From Donghicola mangrovi (GTDB lineage Bacteria > Pseudomonadota > Alphaproteobacteria > Rhodobacterales > Rhodobacteraceae), in the NCBI RefSeq assembly GCF_013377535.1, contig NZ_JABCJE010000010.1, forward strand, positions 1 to 64,000: a stretch of 64,000 nt of DNA, read 5' to 3'. Shown here piece by piece: positions 8,951 through 16,031 of the stretch. The notes under the pieces are model-generated. The model made no database searches. It was not told where the DNA came from and saw nothing but the letters and a program-made list of their open reading frames with translations. Within the stretch, counting starts at the first letter, position 1; every line of letters begins with the position of its first letter. Made by a program: the position numbers and the translations under genes.

Positions 8951-9418
8951 ATGACACCCGAAGAAATCGTCGCACGCCATCCGCCAGCGGCCCCCGGGCT
9001 GGCCCTGATCTGGACCGCCCTCGTGGACATTGCTCCGCGAGAGGACTGGGGAGCGTCGCCGCGCGGCCATCGCTACGTGGTGCCGATCACCGGCGGCCAT
9101 GTCATCGGCGGGCCGGGCTTCGAGTCGCTGACAGGCCGTGTCCTTCCCGGAGGTGCCGACCGCCAATTGGTCAGCCCCGGGGGAATCAAGTCGCTGTACG
9201 CGCTTTACGAGATGCAGACCGAGGACGGCGCTGTGCTCACCATCGAGAACCGTGTAAAGATCGACGAGACAGTCGGCCCGGACCCCTACCGCCGTTCGGT
9301 GATCGAGGTCACGGCGCCGGACGGGCCACATGCTTGGATGAACCAGCGCATCTTTGTCGGCACTTTGGAGCCTGTCATGCCCATCCGGGACGCGGTCATC
9401 ATCCGGGGGTGGGGCTGA
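8951..9418 (+). CDS. DUF3237 (UPF0311) family protein
   Basis: A 155-residue protein of the DUF3237 family, recognisable by ITGGHVIGGPGFESLTGRVL and PGGADRQL, the loop around YALYEMQTEDGAVLTIENR, and the ending MNQRIFVGT. Members form a small beta-barrel and are of unknown function, often near catabolic genes. It is 38 bases downstream of the TetR gene on the same strand, so it is probably cotranscribed and part of the same ester or acid degradation function. The transposon fragment lies directly behind it. Confidence 0.85.
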   Translation: MTPEEIVARHPPAAPGLALIWTALVDIAPREDWGASPRGHRYVVPITGGHVIGGPGFESLTGRVLPGGADRQLVSPGGIKSLYALYEMQTEDGAVLTIENRVKIDETVGPDPYRRSVIEVTAPDGPHAWMNQRIFVGTLEPVMPIRDAVIIRGWG

Positions 9419-9505
9419 AGTCTCTGCGTATAGAGCCTGAGATCGATTGCCATTACCACGATCTTCGATCCTCAGCGCTTTCCCTACGATCCCGCCTATG
9501 CCTAG

Positions 9506-10313
9506 GGTCAGGATTCGTAACCAGTAAATGACGCGAGCCGCGAGGGCGAAGGCTGAGAGGAACACCTTCGGGCACCGGTCATATCGGGTGGCCACGCGCC
9601 TCCAATCCTTGAGTCGCCCAAACATGATCTCAATGCGATTGCGCCGCTTGTATCGGCGTTTGTCATATTTGACCGGCTTTGTGCGTTTCTTTCGAACTGG
9701 GATACACGCGCGTAACCCTTTGTCCTGCAACGCTTCTCTGAACCAATCGGCGTCATAGCCACGATCCCCGAGCAGCCATTTGACGTTTGGCAAATCACAG
9801 AGCAGCGCCCGTGCGCCGATAGAGTCGCTGACCTGTCCAGCGGTGACGGACAAGTTGATCGGTCGTCCCTGACTGTCGCAGATGGCGTGCAATTTGGTCC
9901 CTCTCGGGCCATTGCCTCGCAATGCCCTGCCGGGCAACGGTTCATGCCGCCCTTGGTGCGACCAATCAGGCGAGCACGCCCCCCTTTTTGACGGCCATGC
10001 TGGTCACCGTTCGGTGGGCCTTCAAGTAGGTCGCATCGATCATCACGGTCGTCGTCTCGCCGTGTTCCGCTGCCAGCCCGGCCTTCATTCGCGCGAATAT
10101 GCCCTTTTCGCTCCAACGCTTCCAGCGGCTATAGAGCGTTTTATGAGGGTCATATTCCTGCGGCGCATCCCGCCAGCGCAAGCCATTGCGATTAATGGAG
10201 ATAATTCCACTCAGCACCCGATTGTCATCCACCCGGGGCTTACCGTGCGACTTTGGAAAGAAAGGCGCCAGACGCGACATCTGCGTGTCGGTCAGCTAGA
10301 AGAGATCGCTCAT
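9506..10313 (-). pseudogene. IS427-type transposase, inactivated
   Basis: The reading starts at an ATG at 10313 (MSDLF), but codon 6 is TAG (10296-10298) where the family has Trp; the sequence then resumes as LTDTQMSRLAPFFPKS. The frame passes NRNGLRWRDAPQEYDPHK and reaches the A5G6 slippage site at 9979-9989, where a -1 shift leads to GRARLIGRTKGGMN. Normally TKLHA follows directly, but here 41 extra bases (9899-9939) intervene and break the frame. The remainder (TKLHAICDSQGRPINL, GDRGYDADW, YKRRNRIEIMFGRLKDWRR) is well preserved, including the DDE-type residues. No stop occurs inside the element; the frame runs out into flanking DNA. Confidence 0.85.
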
Positions 10314-10376
10314 GTCACCGCTCCATTTTCCGGACCGTGAATCATGCCGCGCGAGCGAAATCAATGCATCCTGACC
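9506..10376 (-). mobile_element. IS5-family (IS427-type) insertion sequence, decayed
   Basis: An 871-base element with terminal inverted repeats: GGTCAGGAT at 9506-9514 and its complement ATCCTGACC at 10368-10376. It is flanked on both sides by CTAG (9502-9505 and 10377-10380), which fits the target-site duplication of IS427-type elements. It encodes one transposase on the minus strand in two overlapping frames with an A5G6 slippage run (9979-9989), typical of this group. The transposase is broken, so this copy cannot move by itself. Confidence 0.88.
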
Positions 10377-10380
10377 CTAG

Positions 10381-10607
10381 GTAAGCGATTCAGGAGATCA
10401 TACTTGGCCCCAAAAATCGAACAAGTTTAGAATGGATGCGAGCATTTTTGACATCTGTTGGGTAGTCAAATGTCCGGGTGAGGCGTTCTGAAATTGAAAG
10501 TTACAGATTCTCTTCGTAAACGAAGCAGCTCTCAATGTAAGTAAATCGAATGACAGAGAAGTCCGTACACCGTGAGTTGACGCATCATTGGTTTTCGCGC
10601 TCGCGGC
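10381..10607. other. Non-coding stretch right of the insertion sequence
   Basis: A moderately AT-rich stretch between the IS and the next repeat copy. A minus-strand open frame (10,398-10,706) has no start signal or recognisable family and crosses the repeat, so I do not call it a gene. Confidence 0.3.
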
Positions 10608-10738
10608 GAAAGGCCGGTTCGGTGAAGCCGCACTGCGGCGCAGCCGGATCAGATGAATGGCTGATAAGGGCTGGGAACGACGGTCACTGCTGCGTGCCAA
10701 CCGCACGGCCCGCCGCGTCTCAGCATAAGACCGCTTCG
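10608..10738 (+). repeat. Dispersed intergenic repeat, copy C
   Basis: Starts with GGCCGGTTCGGTGAAGCCGC, followed by ACTGCGGCGCAGCCGG, matching the core of copies B, E and F. It ends within 5 bases of the stop codon of the minus-strand GNAT gene, so it lies immediately 3' of that gene. Confidence 0.5.
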
Positions 10739-10742
10739 AGTC

Positions 10743-11291
10743 TTAGTGGACCTTGGAGTATATGAAGCAATCGCGCGGAATGTCTGAGATGTTGGGGTGC
10801 CGGAAGTAGCGCCGCAGGATGCCCTCGCGCACCATGCCAGCTTTTTCCATTACCCGGGCGGACGCTGGATGCTCCACATCACAGAACGCTTCGGCTCTGT
10901 GAATGCTTGGATGCGACAAGGCATGATCCACGAGCCACACCATGACCTCGGATGCGCAGCCCTTACCCCAAGCCGACGCCCGTAAGACGTAACCGTAGCT
11001 CACCTTATGACCCATCAGATGAGGATGAAACATCCCAACAAGCTGAGCAGGTTGTCGGCTATCAAATGTGACCAAAGGGAAACCTTTTCCCGAAACCCAC
11101 TCCGCCGCAGCAATCTTCAGGAAAGCAGTCGTTTCAGCGACACTTTGGTGGGGCGTCCAACCAAGGAAGCGAGTGACTTCCGCATCGGTGGCATAACTGT
11201 CGAAGATGGCCTGCGCGTCATCGAACTTCACTCGGCGAAGATGATAGCGGTCGGTCTCGAACTCATCTGGAAGGCGGTAAGGTGCGTTCAT
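10743..11291 (-). CDS. GNAT family N-acetyltransferase, RimJ/RimL-like
   Basis: A 182-residue acetyltransferase. The N-terminal strand is ETDRYHLRRVKFDDAQAIF. The acetyl-CoA loop is seen as YGYVLRASAWGKGCASEV (the Gln/Arg-x-x-Gly-x-Gly/Ala signature in degenerate form), and the C-terminal ENxAS equivalent is HPASARVMEKAGMVREGIL. It would transfer acetyl from acetyl-CoA to an amine: a protein N-terminus or a small molecule such as an antibiotic. It stands alone between two repeat copies with no operon partners, as typical accessory cargo. Confidence 0.82.
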   Translation of the reverse strand: MNAPYRLPDEFETDRYHLRRVKFDDAQAIFDSYATDAEVTRFLGWTPHQSVAETTAFLKIAAAEWVSGKGFPLVTFDSRQPAQLVGMFHPHLMGHKVSYGYVLRASAWGKGCASEVMVWLVDHALSHPSIHRAEAFCDVEHPASARVMEKAGMVREGILRRYFRHPNISDIPRDCFIYSKVH

Positions 11292-11673
11292 CCCGTCACC
11301 ATATCAATAGAGCCAAGCGTGGCAAGTTGCTGAAGGTTGGCTTCGTCCGCACTGCGGACATTGGTCGGTTTTACAATGCTGCGCTATGCCTTGGATGGTC
11401 GCTTCGGTGAAGCTGCCCTGCAGCGATAGCTTGCCCGGCGAATGTCCGGAGAGTTCCAAAATTTGGAACTGTGCTATTTGCCACTGCGTGCCGCTTGTCG
11501 CTCCGACATGCTTTCCGTCGGACTGTTTCACCACATCCGAGCCTAAGTGTGGGGACCGGAAAATAGCAGCTCATAATACGACAAAAACTTAAAACGGCCC
11601 AACTTAGGCCTTTGAAAAGGCTCTTCTCAATGAAATTACAAGTGGCAATTGGGTCTTGTTATTTAAAGTTAAA
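11292..11673. other. Intergenic region with repeat copy D
   Basis: Contains a partial, diverged repeat copy at about 11,375-11,440 and related sequence near 11,348-11,365. The rest, from about 11,560, becomes AT-rich and leads into the membrane-protein gene. I saw no clear promoter. Confidence 0.35.
11375..11440 (+). repeat. Dispersed intergenic repeat, copy D (diverged)
   Basis: Shares TTCGGTGAAGCTGCCCTGCA with the core of the other copies, preceded by GATGGTCG where E and F have GATGGACGAA. It is the shortest and least certain copy. It lies upstream of the GNAT gene start. Confidence 0.4.
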
Positions 11674-12546
11674 ATGAAATATATCCGGATAATTCAGAAT
11701 TTCTATGTCGCCATTCTGATGGTTTTGAGCGTTGCGAGTTTAGTGATTGCTCAACCCGAGCGCGCTCTACTACTCGCTCACGGATCAATGCTCCCTATTG
11801 TCGACGTGTTCGTAGCTATCATAACCACTACCGTTTACGGCTTCTTATTTTTGCCAACTATTCTCTTCAGGACCAAGTTGGCCGCAACATTAAGTTCAGC
11901 TGCAATAATGATCGTTGCCTTTGGTCCGAGATTGGCTGCCGAATACGAAATTTACTCGGAAACGGCAGTACTCCAAGAGAATGATCAGCTTCCAACCGAG
12001 ATTGCAGAGGGTCCGAAAGTTGTCGATTTATACATGATAAGTGATCGGGACGTTATTCGAGCACTCCTTGAGACACCGACAGTTGAAATCGTGCGGTTTC
12101 GAAATAAGTATAATTCTAGGGATATATATTATAAAACGGAGACTGGCGGCATTGGCAAAATCCATGACCCCGATCCCGATTATTTCGGCGCTGCCGATAT
12201 GGCTGTCAAAAGCAGTAACGAGAGCTTCTTTGACATTGTCTTCAATGCTGGAGTTGACCCCGGAGGCTTGGGGCGACTGTACAGCGGCAGTAGAATTTCA
12301 GTCATTGGTGGCAGCGTCGATCAACAAGAAACGGCATCGGTCCTGTTCCAAAGAACGTCTACTGTCTACGAAGTTCCAAAGGTACCAACACGATTTACAC
12401 CGATTTTTAGAGGCTTGATTCGCGGCAATAACGGTGGAATCGAAGTAAGCCGCTTTCGGCGACTTCAGTCCGATTATTCCTTCGGCGATTTGCTCGCTGC
12501 TCTCGCTGAAATTGGATTAGATATTCCAGAACACCACCTAGATTGA
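11674..12546 (+). CDS. AT-rich membrane-anchored hypothetical protein
   Basis: A 290-residue protein with no family I recognise. Residues about 7-30 and 45-90 hold two or three hydrophobic segments (FYVAILMVLSVASLVIA, VFVAIITTTVYGFLFLP, then ATLSSAAIMIVAFG). They are followed by a soluble domain of about 190 residues with AT-rich codon use. I prefer the ATG at 11674 to a TTG 18 bases upstream, although neither has a strong ribosome binding site. The low GC content compared with flanking core genes points to recent transfer. Confidence 0.6.
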   Translation: MKYIRIIQNFYVAILMVLSVASLVIAQPERALLLAHGSMLPIVDVFVAIITTTVYGFLFLPTILFRTKLAATLSSAAIMIVAFGPRLAAEYEIYSETAVLQENDQLPTEIAEGPKVVDLYMISDRDVIRALLETPTVEIVRFRNKYNSRDIYYKTETGGIGKIHDPDPDYFGAADMAVKSSNESFFDIVFNAGVDPGGLGRLYSGSRISVIGGSVDQQETASVLFQRTSTVYEVPKVPTRFTPIFRGLIRGNNGGIEVSRFRRLQSDYSFGDLLAALAEIGLDIPEHHLD

Positions 12547-12763
12547 TACGTAACTAAGTGGCCCGACCTCACAGTTGTCTGCTGTGAAATTGCAGACCGG
12601 ATTTGCAAGTTTTAATCTATGATCGGCTTTAGAATCTAGATCATATCGAAAGTGGTCGCTGTGGTTTTCCTACGGTATTGTCGAGGTGGGTGCTGAATGT
12701 CATCTGACGAGAAGTAAGTGTTCATAAATTCGTTTTGACAAACGGTAGGTTTGTTCGCTGAGT
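12547..12763. other. Non-coding AT-rich stretch
   Basis: Lies between the AT-rich membrane-protein gene and repeat copy E. No supported gene, hairpin or promoter was seen. Confidence 0.3.
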
Positions 12764-12946
12764 CGACCTTCATCTTCCGAAAATGCTGTGCGATGGACGA
12801 ACGGCCGGTCTGGTGAAGCTGCGCCGCGCCGATCGGCCAACTTCCGAACGGCAGCAATGGGCCGATCGCGTCAATAGGGTGGCGCGGCCCTCGTGTTGGG
12901 GCCGCCGCACCGCCGCATGTCCGCTCCGAGCACAAAGCCGCGTTAG
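12764..12946 (+). repeat. Dispersed intergenic repeat, copy E
   Basis: Bases 12,764-12,839 match copy F (13,513-13,588) at about 68 of 76 positions, including the shared lead CCTTCATCTTCCGAAAATGC. The body forms nested inverted repeats: GATCGGCC pairs with GGCCGATC, and the outer GCGCCGCGCC roughly pairs with GGCGCGGCC. The right end touches the stop codon of the minus-strand kinase-like gene. Confidence 0.65.
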
Positions 12947-13440
12947 AGATGGCGCTCAATCTCGCCTACGGCATCAGCGAGATTCAGCTTGGCCGTGTCC
13001 AGCCGCACCTCTGCCGTAGCCCACGGCGTGTAGTCGCGGGATAGTACCTTTTGCCAGTCCGGTTTTTCGAGACCGGGCACATCCATCGTGCGTTCTTCGA
13101 CCTTTGCCCGATGGATCACCGGATCAGAGCAAATGGTTTCAACGCCAAGAATTCTTACCTTTGACCGCTTTGCGGCGGCAGTGAAGATCTCTCGTGTGAT
13201 CGCCCAAGGGTTCACGCAGTCGATAATTGTCGTGTGCCCCAGAGCAAGATTTGAGGCCGCAAGGGCTGCTGCGATATGGTAGCTCTCCGGATCGATGTCC
13301 CGGTCGGGATCAATTGCCCAGATCGCGGCGTCGATCTCATCAATCCGCAGATATACCGCCCCCGTTGCGACCGACAGGGCGCGTGAGATTGTGCTCTTAC
13401 CAGTTCCCGGCAAGCCTGCGAATGAGATGAGAGTAGCCAC
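12943..13440 (-). CDS. AAA / P-loop kinase-like protein
   Basis: A 165-residue P-loop protein of the small zeta-toxin or chloramphenicol-phosphotransferase-like kinase type. Walker A is GLPGTGKST at residues 9-17, right at the N-terminus. A basic HRAKVEERTMD segment resembles the lid of small nucleotide-binding kinases, and the Asp in IIDCVNPW follows the strand expected for Walker B. It starts at GTG 13440 because the Walker A strand follows immediately. The substrate is unknown; relatives phosphorylate small molecules, including antibiotics. It is a stand-alone gene with a repeat copy directly behind its stop. Confidence 0.78.
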   Translation of the reverse strand: MATLISFAGLPGTGKSTISRALSVATGAVYLRIDEIDAAIWAIDPDRDIDPESYHIAAALAASNLALGHTTIIDCVNPWAITREIFTAAAKRSKVRILGVETICSDPVIHRAKVEERTMDVPGLEKPDWQKVLSRDYTPWATAEVRLDTAKLNLADAVGEIERHL

Positions 13441-13512
13441 AATTATGCCCGTGATGCCTGTTCGTGGTGCTCATCTAGCTTAGAGCTGAACGACAGCAAA
13501 GTCCCGCACTGC

Positions 13513-13610
13513 CGACCTTCATCTTCCGAAAATGCTGCTCGATGGACGAATGGCCGGTTTGGTGCAGCTGCACCGCGGCGGTCGGCCAGGGACTGAAAGG
13601 CAGGTTAGGG
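13513..13610 (+). repeat. Dispersed intergenic repeat, copy F
   Basis: About 90 percent identical over 76 bases to copy E, with the core GCCGGTTTGGTGCAGCTGCA. It lies about 45 bases beyond the stop of the minus-strand alpha/beta hydrolase gene and upstream of the kinase-like gene. Confidence 0.62.
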
Positions 13611-13655
13611 CCGGAAATCGCCTTGGCAACCGTCTTCTACAACACTTGACGCAGC

Positions 13656-14288
13656 TCAGATGCAGACGCTTGCCCAAGCCTTGGTTTGGCTCGCGAGGGC
13701 TTGGAGATGGTCTTCCAAGCTGGAGCCCGTCACCCGCTTGCGCGGTTTCAGGTCATGGTCGCCATCTTCCATCCAGTGAAGAGTGACTGCATCTGAGAGA
13801 GTGTAGGTCTCGACGTCTTCGCGTGTCCCGAAGGGATCGCGTGTGCCTTGGCAGATTAGGGTCGGGCATGTGATGTGGGCTAGGTTCTCGCCCCGTCGAT
13901 TGTCGGGTTTCTTCGGCGGATGAAACGGAAAGCCGAGGCACAGGAGGCCTGTGATCCCTCCGGCTTCAAAAAGGTCTTGAGCAATGAGGCTTGCCACGCG
14001 GCCGCCCATGCTCTTGCCGCCAATAATCAGAGGGCCGTCGCTGGGTAGTGCTTCTATCGCCGCCAGAAACTCTGGCACATAGGTTTCGGCCTTCGCAGGT
14101 GGCCGTTTGGAGCCGCCCCTTCGGCGGGCAGCCATGTAGCTGAACTCGAAACGGGCGACGCGGAAGCCCTCGCCCGCGAGGTTCTCCGCGACGGTGTTCA
14201 TCCATGGCGTGTCCATCGGTGCGCCGGAGCCGTGGGCAAAGAGGATCGTGGTGCGGCCAGGGTCATCCCCGTTCAGCAGAAAGTCCAT
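13656..14288 (-). CDS. Alpha/beta hydrolase (KANL3/TEX30-like)
   Basis: A 210-residue hydrolase. The early strand ends in FAHGSGAPMDTPWM, and the nucleophile elbow is GGKSMGGR (Ser near residue 93). The acid is in GTRDPFG and the histidine in DGDHDLKPRK. This layout is that of the KANL3/TEX30 family, small cytoplasmic hydrolases of unknown substrate, so the catalytic set looks complete. It lies upstream of nothing obvious on its strand and is followed by repeat copy F. The MYG1 gene ends 34 bases upstream of its start, so the two could be cotranscribed. Confidence 0.82.
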   Translation of the reverse strand: MDFLLNGDDPGRTTILFAHGSGAPMDTPWMNTVAENLAGEGFRVARFEFSYMAARRRGGSKRPPAKAETYVPEFLAAIEALPSDGPLIIGGKSMGGRVASLIAQDLFEAGGITGLLCLGFPFHPPKKPDNRRGENLAHITCPTLICQGTRDPFGTREDVETYTLSDAVTLHWMEDGDHDLKPRKRVTGSSLEDHLQALASQTKAWASVCI

Positions 14289-14321
14289 GGCACGTTCCTA
14301 CAACATGCTCCAAAGATGGGA

Positions 14322-15266
14322 TCAGGCAGCGCTGGCCTCGCGCTCGGCTTCTTCGACGGCGAGTTCGGCCATCTTCAGGGCCGCCTCTCGGCTGCTGGCA
14401 ACCGCGATGAAGAGGCCATTGTGACAGAACTTCGCGCCTTTGACGCCGCTGGCCTCTTCGAGCGCTTCGTCGGTCAGGCCGGCCCATGCAGCGGGCAGAT
14501 CGGCGCGCTGCTCAAAGCTGTCGCCGCTGATGCGGATGCCGCCGATGGACCAATCACTGTCACGGGGATTGATCACGAACAGCAGGTGGTCGGCCCCCGC
14601 GGCGTCGATGGCCGAGCGGAAGGGCATGCCCATGGGCAGCTCCAGAATGCGCGAGCTGCCTGCATCTGCGATGGCTTTGGCAACGATGGCCTCGGCACGG
14701 CGCTTGGCGGCTTTCTTGGCGATCGAGGCTTCGACGAAGGCCCCTGCGATCGGCAGCGCCTTGGCAAAGGCTTGATCGTCCGCATCGGGGCTGCGGTTGT
14801 CGAACACCGGCTTCAGGCTCTCGAGCAGAACAGAAATAGTCAGCGAGGTCAGAGGGCCGGCCACCGACGGGTTCATGACGCCATTATCCATCTGGTCGAT
14901 GGGCAGCACGAAGCTTTTCTCGAAGCTGGCGTGGATGTCTTCCAGATCCGCCTCTGGGATTTCCAAAGCGCGTAGATAGTCGAGCCCGTAATGCTTCCAG
15001 ATCAGACCGAAGGAACTGTAAGGCTGCTCGTCCTCACGGGTGGGCACGGGGCGCTGGTGGTGGTCAAAGATGCGCGCCTCGGCGTCGTAGTCGCGGCCCA
15101 CATCATAGATGATCTTGCCCTCGCCCGGGGTGATCCATGCTGTGTCGCGGGTGCGGACCAGTTCGGCCTCGGGGAAGAGGCGGGTCAGGATGACCGAGGA
15201 CAGCAGTTCATCCGCGTGAAAGCCGCCACTGTGGGTTACGAGGTGGGTAATGGTCATCTGTGTCAC
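14322..15266 (-). CDS. MYG1 family protein (UPF0160)
   Basis: A 314-residue protein of the MYG1 family. The N-terminus carries the metal site THSGGFHADELLS (His and Asp) and then IIYDVGRDYD with FDHHQRP, as in DHH-type phosphoesterases. Mitochondrial MYG1 is a 3'-5' RNA exonuclease, so an RNase role is likely in bacteria, though bacterial members are little studied. The ATG at 15266 or one three codons later is possible. It is the first gene of the core region, and a perfect 8-base hairpin (15290-15310) lies upstream of its start. Confidence 0.87.
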   Translation of the reverse strand: MTQMTITHLVTHSGGFHADELLSSVILTRLFPEAELVRTRDTAWITPGEGKIIYDVGRDYDAEARIFDHHQRPVPTREDEQPYSSFGLIWKHYGLDYLRALEIPEADLEDIHASFEKSFVLPIDQMDNGVMNPSVAGPLTSLTISVLLESLKPVFDNRSPDADDQAFAKALPIAGAFVEASIAKKAAKRRAEAIVAKAIADAGSSRILELPMGMPFRSAIDAAGADHLLFVINPRDSDWSIGGIRISGDSFEQRADLPAAWAGLTDEALEEASGVKGAKFCHNGLFIAVASSREAALKMAELAVEEAEREASAA

Positions 15267-15289
15267 TCTGACAGGTCTGGAAATGCAAC

Positions 15290-15310
15290 GGGCGACCGGT
15301 GGGGTCGCCC
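15290..15310. promoter_or_regulatory. Small perfect hairpin upstream of MYG1 gene
   Basis: GGGCGACC (15290-15297) and GGTCGCCC (15303-15310) form a perfect 8-base-pair stem with a 5-base loop, 24 bases from the MYG1 start. There is no U-tract, so it is not a classical terminator; it could be an operator or leader structure. Confidence 0.35.
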
Positions 15311-15473
15311 TGAAGAGGTCATGTTCTGGGGTGCTTCAACGGCGTCAAAACAGCAATCAAGATATTGCGATCAGCGGGCGGATTCGCCTAAATCTGGGGT
15401 TTCGCTCAGTTCAAACGATACTTCGTGAGATCTTTGCGCCGATTTCGCGACAACTTTACCCCGATTTACAAGC

Positions 15474-15785
15474 TTAGTGGGTCCAAGCACCACGACGGTT
15501 GGTCGCGAAGTTTTCGCCGTAGCCACCTTTGCGGATGTTCGCTTTGCGGGGCTTGGGCTCGAACACTTCGGCGTCGATGCCATGCTCGCTGGCGTATTCC
15601 AGCGCGGCTTCTTTGGACGAGAAGCGCAGTTTGACCTGGCTCTGGGTGTCGCTCGAAGAGGTCCAGCCCATCAGCGGGTCGACTTCACGGGCGCTGGCAT
15701 GGGCGAATTCCAGAATCCACTCTTTGCTTTTTGCGGTGCCCGAGGACATGGCCGTTTTGGCCGGACGAAAAATGCGTGCGCGCAT
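15474..15785 (-). CDS. ETC complex I subunit, NDUFS4-like
   Basis: A 103-residue accessory subunit of NADH dehydrogenase of the NDUFS4/ETC_C1 family, found in alphaproteobacteria and mitochondria. It acts at the matrix-side arm of complex I. Recognised from [45 protein letters not shown], and [13 protein letters not shown]. The start is the ATG at 15785, preceded by AAGGAGG; the frame extends 18 codons upstream without a binding site. It lies divergent from uvrB and is a typical core gene. Confidence 0.92.
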   Translation of the reverse strand: MRARIFRPAKTAMSSGTAKSKEWILEFAHASAREVDPLMGWTSSSDTQSQVKLRFSSKEAALEYASEHGIDAEVFEPKPRKANIRKGGYGENFATNRRGAWTH

Positions 15786-16031
15786 GGGATGCCTCCTTAG
15801 AGTTCGGTTTCTTATCCTGAAATCGCGCGGGTTACGCAAGGCCTACGGTTGCAATCAGGGACCGTTCGGGGGCCTATCCACAGTTTTTCGCGCCGGTTGC
15901 GGCGTTTGGGTGACCTGGCGCCCCTGCCCTGCCCGCCTGTTAACCCCCTAGAAATGTATTTGAGTCGCCCCTCTGCCCTTGAAAGGGAACAAAAAGAGGA
16001 CAAGATATGCGGTGACCAGACGGAGACCCCC

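Noticed and set aside
8894-9937. Long minus-strand frame running from the IS into DUF3237
   Set aside because: Only its first part is transposase; the rest is read-through into flanking DNA because no stop occurs inside the element.
10608-13610. Classical integron attC sites
   Set aside because: The repeats lack matching RYYYAAC and GTTRRRY core sites, and no integrase gene is in the window.
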